DNA from: Pseudomonadota bacterium
GTDB taxonomy: Bacteria > Pseudomonadota > Gammaproteobacteria > Steroidobacterales > Steroidobacteraceae
Assembly (NCBI GenBank): GCA_023417315.1
Contig: JAEZFW010000055.1
Span: 204,929-268,928, forward strand
Length of the DNA stretch: 64,000 nucleotides
Direction of reading: 5' to 3'
Shown here one piece after another: positions 41,545 through 49,633 of this stretch. The position numbers and the translations under genes were made by a program. The notes under the pieces were generated by a model. The model did not search any database. It was not told the DNA's origin and worked only from the letters and a program-made list of their open reading frames with translations. Position 1 is the stretch's first letter, and each line of letters begins with the position of its first letter.

Positions 41545-42762
41545 TCAACTGCCGTTTGTCACTTGCACGCTGATGGGGTGCTGCGATCGGTCGTGGAAGT
41601 CCTTCACGTAGCGTTCCCACGCGAGCCGGTCCTTGAACTGTCCACTCCCTGACCAACCCGCGCCAGCAAAGTAGCGCACCGGCGCGCCCCGCTGCGCTTT
41701 GACGAGCACGAGATAGTTGCCGTTGTCCTTGTTCGTCGCGCCGGCCTCATACGCAACGCCTTCGGATGGAGTGTCCTTCGCGAGCACGACCGCGACGCCG
41801 AGGCCCCCGTGTCTGCTCTCTTCCCAGAGACTCATCCAACGCCCATTAGGATCTTTCGTCAGCACTGGCTCGGCGAATCCTTGGACGCGCGGATGAGCTG
41901 TGATGCCGATGCCAATCGTCATATCCGAGCGCTCGAAATCGAACACACTTTCGATCGCGTGTAGATTGCGCCCGCAATCGATCGTGAACTGCTTCGTTTC
42001 GCTGGCGCTAGCGGATGCACCGGCGTTCCATGCCGCGTACGTCAGTTTGAATGCCGCACGACGCGGTCCACTCGAAAGCACACGGGCTGCTGCGTAGTTA
42101 TCGGACGTCCAGAGTTTCTTGCCGTCCCACACGCCCGTGCCGCCCGCGCCGCGCGAGCCACCGATGCTGTAGAGATCGAGCCCTTCTGCCTCTTCGTCCT
42201 TATGGAACTGGTCGTGCCCCTTCGCATACCAGCGATCGATGATGGGATAGACAACGCGTTTGCCCCAGATATCGATACCGCTCCCGCGTAGACGTTCGCC
42301 ACCCGCAGCAGGGGAGTTCAGAGCCGGCCCATACATTCTGTGCGCGATCCGGTCGTTCTCCCACGCCATGTCGTCGTAGCGTTCGGGTACTTGCCGCGCG
42401 TACGTGCAAGGCTTTTCCGGCGGCGTCGCTGCTGCGATCGACTCGACTGTGAATGCTGCGCGCTTCTCGCCTGCGGCGAAATCGTATGAGAACACCAGAT
42501 CATCGTAGGTGGCACCGCGATGATCGTGCTCGTAATTCGTGATCTGAGAGGCAAGTAATCGGCCTTTCGCGTCGCGCACGATGAGGTGAAACATTCGCGC
42601 ATCCGGCAGTACCCTTGCGATCTCTGCGAACGGAATCGCGATCACCTCGGCCGGACGCGCGCCGTCATAGTCGTGCTCGGCCGTGATCGTCGCGACTGCG
42701 CCCCACGCGGGCGCAGAGGTCATGAGCACCGCGAACGCGGCGCCATAGATCGTCTTCAGCAT
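41545..42762 (-). CDS. secreted DUF4861 protein
   Basis: A 405-residue exported protein of the DUF4861 family: signal about 1-21 (ending APAWGA), then a beta-rich fold with DGARPAEVIAIPF, CTYARQVPERYDDMAWENDRIAHRMYGPAL (the most conserved part) and WDGKKLWTSDNYAAARVL. DUF4861 genes often lie beside unsaturated uronyl hydrolases and pectin lyases, so a role in handling pectic oligosaccharides is likely, but no reaction is established. The neighbour is GH105, transcribed toward it. Confidence 0.85.
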   Translation of the reverse strand: MLKTIYGAAFAVLMTSAPAWGAVATITAEHDYDGARPAEVIAIPFAEIARVLPDARMFHLIVRDAKGRLLASQITNYEHDHRGATYDDLVFSYDFAAGEKRAAFTVESIAAATPPEKPCTYARQVPERYDDMAWENDRIAHRMYGPALNSPAAGGERLRGSGIDIWGKRVVYPIIDRWYAKGHDQFHKDEEAEGLDLYSIGGSRGAGGTGVWDGKKLWTSDNYAAARVLSSGPRRAAFKLTYAAWNAGASASASETKQFTIDCGRNLHAIESVFDFERSDMTIGIGITAHPRVQGFAEPVLTKDPNGRWMSLWEESRHGGLGVAVVLAKDTPSEGVAYEAGATNKDNGNYLVLVKAQRGAPVRYFAGAGWSGSGQFKDRLAWERYVKDFHDRSQHPISVQVTNGS

Positions 42763-42922
42763 CGGGTCCCCCTTCCTTACCTATGCCTGAGCGTCAAGCA
42801 TATACAGGTTTGCGGGCGGACCTCTACGATTTGCGGTATAGCGGCAGGACCGAAGCCGGTCAGCTCAAGAAGAATCGCAGTCGATGTAAGAAAGTCGCTG
42901 CGCTCGGCACTATCTGAACAAC

Positions 42923-43486
42923 ATGTACCAAGCGACCCCTGAGAACGATGCGGAAGACTCAATCCTGGAGCGCAGCCGGGCTCCGGAGGCACGCTACACG
43001 GAGGCGGTCGCCGCCTTCGGTGACGCACTGGCTCGACTCGTGCGTGGCTATGAGTCGAATCCCGAACGCCGCAAAGATCTGCTCCAGGACATTCACGTTG
43101 CCCTGTGGCGCAGCTTCGAGATCTTCGACGGACGCTGTTCACTGCGTACGTGGGTCTACCGAGTTGCGCATAACGCGGCAACGAAGCACATCGTCGCGCA
43201 ACGCCGAGTCCGCTTGAGGGAGCTGCACACGCTCGATGAGATCGACCCGGAGGATCCGAACGATGATCTCAGAGCAGCGATGCACAGAGACGTGCTCACG
43301 AATCTTTTCGAGTTGATCGACAGGCTCAAGCCGATCGATCGCCAAGTGATCCTGCTTTACCTGGAAGACATGAGCGCGGATGCCATCGGTGAAGTTGTCG
43401 GGCTATCACCCGAGAACGTGGCGACGAAGGTGCACCGGATCAAGAAGCTGCTCACGTCCATGTTTAATGCGCGAGGTCGATCATGA
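42923..43486 (+). CDS. ECF sigma factor
   Basis: A 187-residue extracytoplasmic-function sigma factor. Region 2 (about 40-105): LLQDIHVALWRSFEIFDGRCSLRTWVYRVAHNAATKHI. Region 4 (about 130-185): IDRQVILLYLEDMSADAIGEVVGLSPENVATKVHRIKKLL. No extension. It overlaps by four bases a membrane protein gene. No zinc-binding anti-sigma motif (HxxxCxxC) occurs in the next protein, so control may be unusual. It is divergent from the DUF4861 gene. Confidence 0.9.
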   Translation: MYQATPENDAEDSILERSRAPEARYTEAVAAFGDALARLVRGYESNPERRKDLLQDIHVALWRSFEIFDGRCSLRTWVYRVAHNAATKHIVAQRRVRLRELHTLDEIDPEDPNDDLRAAMHRDVLTNLFELIDRLKPIDRQVILLYLEDMSADAIGEVVGLSPENVATKVHRIKKLLTSMFNARGRS

Positions 43487-44097
43487 ATTCACGAGAGGAG
43501 GAAACGAATATGGGTAGCACGGTGTGGAAGTCGCAAAGTTTAGAGTCTCTGCCGATTTCGGTGGATGATGTACGACGTCGAGTCAATAGTTTGAACGATG
43601 ACTATCGGGTGCAGAAGGGAGCGATTTACGCAGGTGTGGCGGTGTGCGCTGGGCTCTTCGTACTGACCTTCATGCCGTTGCCGGGCTACGAGTTGGAAGT
43701 CGTGACGAAAGCCTTACGATTGGCGCTCGTGATCGTATGCATCGGCGGGATTTACTTGCATCGGCAGGTGCTCCGCAGAGCAAGCGAGATCGCCAATTCC
43801 GGCCGAGCGGTTGCTGACGATGGGCTACGTGCTTATAGATCGGAATTGCTTCGTCGCCGAGATTACTATCTGGATGCCTGGCGCTGGTCATTGTGGCCGG
43901 CCATCGCGGCGCTGGTTGTTCTGTTCGGGCTGGGCGCAATGTATGACCCAGCGCCCAACAAGATCTTGAGATATGGCCTCGCCGCGATTGCGCCTGTCGT
44001 CGGCATCGTGATGGGCGTGTGGTATCAGCTGCGCAAAGGCAACGAGTACCAACGTGAATTGGATGAGCTGCAAGCGGATAGGTATGGCGCCAAGTAA
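43483..44097 (+). CDS. four-helix membrane protein, possible anti-sigma partner
   Basis: A 204-residue protein whose ATG at 43483 overlaps the ECF sigma stop; a second in-frame ATG at 43510 has AGAGGAGG upstream and may be the true start. An N-terminal cytoplasmic-like stretch (about 20-40) precedes four likely helices (about 47-65, 73-92, 132-152, 162-180) and a charged C-terminal tail. No classic anti-sigma zinc motif. Because it is coupled to the sigma gene it may hold that sigma at the membrane. This is inference from position. Confidence 0.75.
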   Translation: MNSREEETNMGSTVWKSQSLESLPISVDDVRRRVNSLNDDYRVQKGAIYAGVAVCAGLFVLTFMPLPGYELEVVTKALRLALVIVCIGGIYLHRQVLRRASEIANSGRAVADDGLRAYRSELLRRRDYYLDAWRWSLWPAIAALVVLFGLGAMYDPAPNKILRYGLAAIAPVVGIVMGVWYQLRKGNEYQRELDELQADRYGAK

Positions 44098-44150
44098 AGA
44101 TCGATCCCACTTCGTTGTGTGCTCTGTGCACCTCGGTTCTCGGGTCGAGA

Positions 44151-44178
44151 GGCTGGGTGCCGATCGCAGCACCCAGCC
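44151..44178. terminator. perfect hairpin between convergent genes
   Basis: GGCTGGGTGC (44151-44160) and GCACCCAGCC (44169-44178) form a perfect ten-base stem with an eight-base loop, 54 bases after one stop codon and 21 bases from the other. A two-way terminator is likely, though neither side has a long T-run. Confidence 0.6.
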
Positions 44179-44198
44179 GCCTAGAGAAGAGGCCCAGA

Positions 44199-44852
44199 TC
44201 AGCGATACTTCGGATCGATCGATGTATCGGAGTGCCCTGATGCAGTGACCGGGACGAGAGCCAGAACGACGAGACGTGGCCCAGCGATACCCGTCAGCTC
44301 TTGGGAACAATCGACGCCCTTGATGTCCTTCAGCACTTCAACCGACATGAGGGGCAGAACCTGACGGCGAATCTGTTGTACGAGCGCGCAGTCGCCAGCA
44401 TCCAGGTCCAACTTTCGGAACGACACGGACGACCACACCGCGGGGAAGCGCTCCATGTCGGTGGCTGAAGGAAGGTCTGCTCCGTTGATCCTCGCGACGA
44501 GCTCGTGACGGCTGTCGTATTGGGTGAGCGCGTGCACGTTCTCGGGTGTGGCCTCGACCGGCGAGCGCATGCGCACCTCGAATCGCGCATGCCCGGCAAG
44601 ATCGCGGCAAGCAAAGCGCTTGAGCTCGAGGCGCTCGTTCGCGCCGACCCGCTGCAAGATCGTCTTGATCTTGTGCGCGAGTATGTCGCAACGATAGGTT
44701 CGACCGGCGCTGCGATAGTCGAGCAGGATCGTTTGTGCCTTCCAGACTGCTTCCACCTCGGTCCCACCCCGCTGCTCGGCTGCTGCCGTGTTCGCTGCAA
44801 GTGCGGTCATCGCGATGGCGCAAGCAGCTACGACGTTCATCCAGTTGCGCAT
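44199..44852 (-). CDS. exported hypothetical protein
   Basis: A 217-residue protein with a Sec signal (about 1-25, ending TAAAEQ). The mature part has four cysteines (TYRCDIL, RFACRDL, AGDCAL, GVDCSQEL) that could form two disulfides, and a central segment FEVRMRSPVEATPENVHALTQYDSRHELVARI. It may be an ordinary periplasmic protein; I do not know the family. It stands alone, divergent from the next exported gene. Confidence 0.7.
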   Translation of the reverse strand: MRNWMNVVAACAIAMTALAANTAAAEQRGGTEVEAVWKAQTILLDYRSAGRTYRCDILAHKIKTILQRVGANERLELKRFACRDLAGHARFEVRMRSPVEATPENVHALTQYDSRHELVARINGADLPSATDMERFPAVWSSVSFRKLDLDAGDCALVQQIRRQVLPLMSVEVLKDIKGVDCSQELTGIAGPRLVVLALVPVTASGHSDTSIDPKYR

Positions 44853-45175
44853 CCTTCATCCCTCCCTTCCATCGCGCACGATCGAGTGCGGCGCGTTCGT
44901 TGCCTATATACGAGCAGAGATGAGCGCGATCATTAGATGATCGGTCAACAACAGGTGTGTGCCGGCGAACCATGACATTTAGGTTCTAGATGCGTTTGCC
45001 GGCGATAGCGTTGCGCATAGATCGAGCGCGGCGGTGAACTTCGCATCCGATGCGACGCTGCTGAGCAGCAGGGCGCGCGGTGATGCGGACTGTGTGGGAG
45101 CTCGGCTAGGCACGTATAACGCCGCTCTGACGAATGCTATGATCGTCTGGGTTCTTAGAACGAGGGAAGTGCTTC
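44853..45175. other. 323-bp divergent intergenic region
   Basis: Between two divergently transcribed exported-protein genes. It has a small inverted element, CTGCTGAGCAGCAG near 45059, and no recognised operator or RNA gene. Promoters for both sides should lie here. Confidence 0.35.
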
Positions 45176-45688
45176 ATGAGTCGACTCATACGAGGTTGCT
45201 TACGCCTCGGCGCGGCGGTGGGCGTCGTCGTAATTGGAAGCTCGCTGAGTGCGATTGCGTTGGCGCAAGGCTCCTCACCGACATTGCCGCCAGGCCACGC
45301 TTGCCGATTGCTCGAAGCAGCGGACTTCGAGGAGGCTGGGCTCAAGCAAGGCAATGCAAAGCCAGACAAGACGATCAGCGGGACACAATGCACATGGGAT
45401 CCAGTCCTCGGCGCAGGGGGGTTCTTGCACATCCAAACGATGGGGAAGGTTCAGTTCGAGAAGCGTAGGCAACGCGCGGTGGAGGCGGATGCAAAGAAAT
45501 CCGATCGTGCCGGCGGCGCGATGGTGAGTCTCAAGGGGCTCGGCGACGACGCCTTCGTTCAGAAATGGAAGCCGAACGAAACGATCACGGTGCGATCGGG
45601 AGACAAGGCGTTTCATATCAGCGGCAACGCGCGTCTGAAACAAGAGCAACTCGAATCGCTGGCGCGGGCCGTCCTTGCGAGGCTGTGA
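45176..45688 (+). CDS. exported hypothetical protein
   Basis: A 170-residue periplasmic protein: Sec signal about 1-31 (ending IALAQ), then HACRLLEAADFEEAGL...GTQCTWDPVLGAGGFLHIQ, so two cysteines around 43 and 73 probably bond. GLGDDAFVQKW and VRSGDKAFHISGNARL follow. The layout (Cys, short helix, Cys, beta sheet) recalls small DUF3558-like or sensor-type lipoproteins, but I cannot assign it. It overlaps the next small gene. Confidence 0.7.
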   Translation: MSRLIRGCLRLGAAVGVVVIGSSLSAIALAQGSSPTLPPGHACRLLEAADFEEAGLKQGNAKPDKTISGTQCTWDPVLGAGGFLHIQTMGKVQFEKRRQRAVEADAKKSDRAGGAMVSLKGLGDDAFVQKWKPNETITVRSGDKAFHISGNARLKQEQLESLARAVLARL

Positions 45689-45909
45689 GCGCGTTGCCCG
45701 AGGAGTATCGAATCAAGGGATTACCTGACGTTCGCGACGGACTGACGCGCGAGGAACGTATCGTGCTCAAGGTGCTGCACGATACGCAGAAGGAGAGGGG
45801 CGATCGGAACGTTCCCACAGCGATGTTGTGGGGGCGAGTGTGCGAGCAGGTTTACATCAGTCCGGAGGAGCTTTCGTTGATGCTCGCCAGGTTAGGCGCT
45901 CGACGATAA
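45685..45909 (+). CDS. small hypothetical protein
   Basis: A 74-residue soluble protein from the GTG at 45685 that overlaps the preceding stop by four bases. CGAGG lies upstream. Sequence: LTREERIVLKVLHDTQKERG and ISPEELSLMLARLGARR give two helices typical of a winged-helix-like fold, but this is only a guess. Translational coupling to the previous gene supports it being real. Confidence 0.55.
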   Translation: MSALPEEYRIKGLPDVRDGLTREERIVLKVLHDTQKERGDRNVPTAMLWGRVCEQVYISPEELSLMLARLGARR

Positions 45910-45954
45910 GCAAGGGTGAACCGAGTACGTCGATCTGCTGATCAAGGTGACAAC

Positions 45955-46230
45955 ATGAACCGTGCGATCTTGCTCCTTCCCTGCTTCGCGATACTCGCAG
46001 CGTGCACCACCGTCAAACTGAATCACGACAATACGAACTCGATCACCTACAGCGGCGGACCTGAAGTCGGGCAGAACCTTGCGACTCGCGCATGTCGGAG
46101 GGCTGGCGAGCCCCGCGCTATCATCATCTCGACCATTAACAAAGATCCGTCACTGCCGCCGGGGACCGGCCGGCAAGTGATGACCTTTCGATGCTCGTCC
46201 GACACGAAGCCTGCTTCCTCCGAGAACTGA
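45955..46230 (+). CDS. small lipoprotein
   Basis: A 91-residue lipoprotein: MNRAILLLPCFAILAAC, with lipobox LAAC at 14-17. The mature part has two Cys residues (ATRACRRAG and MTFRCSSD) that may pair. AAGG precedes the ATG. The motif PGTGRQVMTFRC ends the folded part. No family recognised. It follows the two small genes above on the same strand and may be co-transcribed. Confidence 0.7.
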   Translation: MNRAILLLPCFAILAACTTVKLNHDNTNSITYSGGPEVGQNLATRACRRAGEPRAIIISTINKDPSLPPGTGRQVMTFRCSSDTKPASSEN

Positions 46231-46569
46231 ACGGGTGGTACCCGCGTGACCGCTGGCGCCCACGCGATCTTCGGCGCGAGCGTCGAGCGAGCGCCGACAT
46301 CGACTCCGTGCATGACGTCGAAAGTCTTGCGCGAAGCGCTGACAGTAAGGTTTCACTTCGTTTCATGCCGTGGCCGTTGAGCCACAAACGATCCATCTTC
46401 GATTCCCCGCGCTCTCGATTCGCATAGAAGGCGAACTTCACGCGATTTGCGAACCGCTCAATTAACGTGCTCGTTGTTCGTGTGGTGTGTGTTGTGCGCA
46501 ACGCCCGTCGCACGAGCTTGCGAGATGAACGGCGAGGCGCGATTTTCTTCTTTGTAGGGGGATTCGAAC
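46231..46569. other. 339-bp intergenic region
   Basis: Upstream of the TonB receptor gene. No gene, repeat or clear operator was seen; GGGGGA at 46557-46562 is the receptor's ribosome site. Confidence 0.35.
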
Positions 46570-49379
46570 ATGTTGAGCGATAACTCACTGCGACGCGCAA
46601 TCAGACGCGCGTTGCTCATTGGCGTGGGCGGCAGCATCGGCTTCGGTGTGGTCTCAACGGGCGCATATGCACAAGAGCAGGAGGCGGGTGACGTCGAAAC
46701 GATCTTCGTCACCGGCTCCGCCATTCGACGTATCGAGGGCGAAACCTCGTTGCCCGTGCAAGTCCTCGACTCGGAGGCGATCGAGCGGACCGGAGCAGCG
46801 TCGGTCGTCGATTTATTGCAGAAGCTGCCCACCATTCAGGGCGGCACGTCGGAGATTACTTCCATTGGCGCCGCGACCTTCGGTTTTGCCGGCGTATCGG
46901 TTCATAACGTCGGCGAGAATCGAACGCTGGTGTTGTTGAACGGCCGGCGCATGGCGCAGTTCGGCGGACAAACCTTGACTGGCTTCGCTGCCGCCGTAGA
47001 CCTCAATGCGCTGCCGATCTCAGCAATCGAGCGCGTCGAAATCTTGAGCGATGGCGCGTCCGCGCTGTACGGTTCGGATGCCGTCGCGGGCGTCGTCAAC
47101 TTCATCACTAAACGTCGCACGACCGACGGCGATGTGACGGTCGACTACTACGCCCCGCAAGATGATGCGACCGAGCGCGGCGTGAGTTTATCCGGCGGGT
47201 TCGGTGATTACGCCGAAGACGGCTACAACGTCTTCATCTCGCTCGCGGCCGATAAACGCGACGAGTTGAACGCGATCGATCGTGACTTCGCGGACTCGGC
47301 CATCATCAACTTCACGCATCGCGGTCAGCGCTTCCAGTTCGCGAATGGTTCGCCGCGAAACATTCCCGGCAATCCCACTGCAAGTGGTGGCACGCTCGCG
47401 GACGAAATCGTGAGCCTCAGCTACCTTCAGAACGGCACGTGCCCCGAAGGCTCGGTGCTCACGGGCAGCGCCTGTTACTACGACTATGTTCCTGCTATTC
47501 AGATCTACCCCGAACGCGATCGCAGGTCCGCCACGCTCGCAATGGATGTCGCAGTCGGCGAGGGTCACAATCTGTTCGCCGATGTACTGTGGTCCAGGAC
47601 CGAACAAGTTTCGAAGACCGCGCCGGTCCCGGGCGAGTTGCTCGTCGAAGCAGGCTCGCCGCTCTTCAATCAATATCTCGCATCGGTGACAGACGAGACG
47701 GGCGCGCCGCTATTCGTCGATGACACCGTCGTGTGGTATCGAGGTGCGGATCTCGGTCAACGCATCAATGACGATCGTGCAGATTTCTATCACGTCACCG
47801 CAGGGTTGGAAGGATTGGCGTACGGGTGGGATTACACCTTGGCGCTCACCCAGTCCGAAAGCGAGGTGAAAGGAAATATCGCGGGATATCCCGGCGCACT
47901 CGCGTTCGCGAATCTGCTGGGCAGCGGACTCGTCGATCCGTTCGTCGGGCCCGGTCAGCAAAGCGAAGCAGGTATTGCGGGATTGGAGTCGATCAACTAT
48001 CGCGGGTATTGGGACGGCGGCACTTCACGTCTGCAGACGGCCGAGGCGCGCGGCTCGAGGCCCTTGTTCGATCTCCCGAATGGCAACCCCGTGCAGTTGG
48101 CGCTGGGCTTGAGCTTCTATCGCGAGAAGTTCCAATCGAAGCCGAGCGATTTCGCACAGGCAAACCTCGACGATCCCGTTGCAGGAACACCCGCCGTCGG
48201 CGGTCCTGGAACAGGCGATCAACGGTTTGGCGACGCGGCGGCTACGATCCCCTACGGGGCGGACCGAGAAGTGTTCGGCGCGTTTACCGAACTCGTCTTG
48301 GAACCGATCGACCGCCTCGAGCTCACCGGCTCGCTGCGCTTCGACGACTATGATGACGTTGGTAACACCACGAACTACAAAGCGAGCTTTAGGTTCGCAG
48401 CGACGGATCGATTCCTGTTCCGCGGCTCGTATGGCACAGGCTTCCACGCCCCGACGGTGCCGCAACTCAATGCGTCGTTCCAGAACTACGGCGTCACTGC
48501 AGCACCTTACGACTGCAATGCCGAGTTGCAGGCGATCGCAACGGGTCTCGGCGCAATCTGCCGGCCGCCGTCCACGCAGTACGATGTTTTCGCAGGCGGC
48601 AATCAAGAGCTCGAGCCGGAGGAGTCGCGGCAAGCAACGTTCGGTCTCGTGTTCGAGCCGCTCGACGATCTCACGATCGGAATCGATTGGTGGTGGCTTG
48701 CGATTGAGGATGCATTTGGATCGACGAAGGCGAAGCCTTCTCAAATCCGGGTAGGTATCCCGACGCATGGACTACGTTCACCGATATCGGCACCGGCACG
48801 ACGTACATCGCCTACAACCAGACGAACGTCAATACCGGCAAGGAGTACTACAGCGGTATCGATCTCAACACGCAAGGACGATGGGATGTGGGTCCCGGCA
48901 CACTGCGCTCGCAGCTGATCGCGACGTACATGATCAGAAACGATGTGCAGCTCACTGCCGACGGGCCTTACTTCGGCAACATCAACGACTACTCGGCCGA
49001 GCTCGATGAAGTCACGTTCCGCTGGTCCGGTCGCATCCTGACGTCATACGAGCACGGGCCCTTCGCGCACACGGTCACGTTCAATTACAAGAGCGGGTAT
49101 AGAGACATTTTGACGGAAGTCGAGCTGCTCGCCGCTGGCGACGTGCCGACTGGCGAGACGGAGTTCGTGCGGCTGGACGTCGATGACTATTACACGTTCG
49201 ATTGGCAATCGCGTTGGCAAGCGACCGACTCGCTGAACGTCACGATCGGTGCGTTGAACCTGTTCGATGAGGATCCGCCGCTTTCGCTCACGACGGCGAA
49301 CTTCCAGATCGGCTACGACGCACGCTACTTCGATCCACGCGGTCGTGTGCTGTTCGGAGAGGTGTCGTTCAACTTCTAA
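46570..49379 (+). pseudogene. TonB-dependent receptor with a frameshift
   Basis: An outer-membrane TonB receptor of about 936 residues, broken by a frame change near 48720-48750. Frame 1 runs from the ATG at 46570 (signal ending AYAQEQ, plug SVVDLLQKLPTIQ, LLNGRRMAQFG, ILSDGASALYGSDAVAGVVNFITK) to about WWWLAIEDAFG. The correct continuation is one base earlier in phase (EGEAFSNPGRYPDAWTTF...KEYYSGIDLNTQGRWD), reaching the true C terminus VLFGEVSFNF at 49379. Frame 1 alone would end at 48918 with foreign sequence. A one-base loss or a sequencing error explains it. The family resembles receptors for peptides or plant oligomers. It is next to the hybrid kinase. Confidence 0.85.
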
Positions 49380-49403
49380 TGCGCAGCTCCAATGCGCAGT
49401 GCG

Positions 49404-49430
49404 TCGCGAGATCCGTCCTGGGTCTCGCGA
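49404..49430 (+). terminator. hairpin downstream of the receptor
   Basis: TCGCGAGA (49404-49411) and TCTCGCGA (49423-49430) form a perfect eight-base stem 24 bases after the receptor stop. No T-run follows. Probable factor-assisted or weak terminator. Confidence 0.45.
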
Positions 49431-49633
49431 TGCATGCCTTCCGTCGCGCGTTTTGCGGATCAGGTCGCAAAACCTGACACCGGTTGCTGCGGGGCTTCAG
49501 TTCCCTCCCATCACGCCGATTCCCCTTGAAGCGGGCGAGTCTCGGGGCTCGCCAGCCTACGAGCACCTGAGAAGGCGGTTTCGCGCACCAGATTGTTCAT
49601 CCGGAACCCGAGTCTGCGTTTGGGGAGAAGTCC

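Noticed and set aside
46570..49379. Programmed frameshift
   Set aside because: No slippery heptamer or following strong stem-loop was seen near 48720-48750; mutation or base error is simpler.
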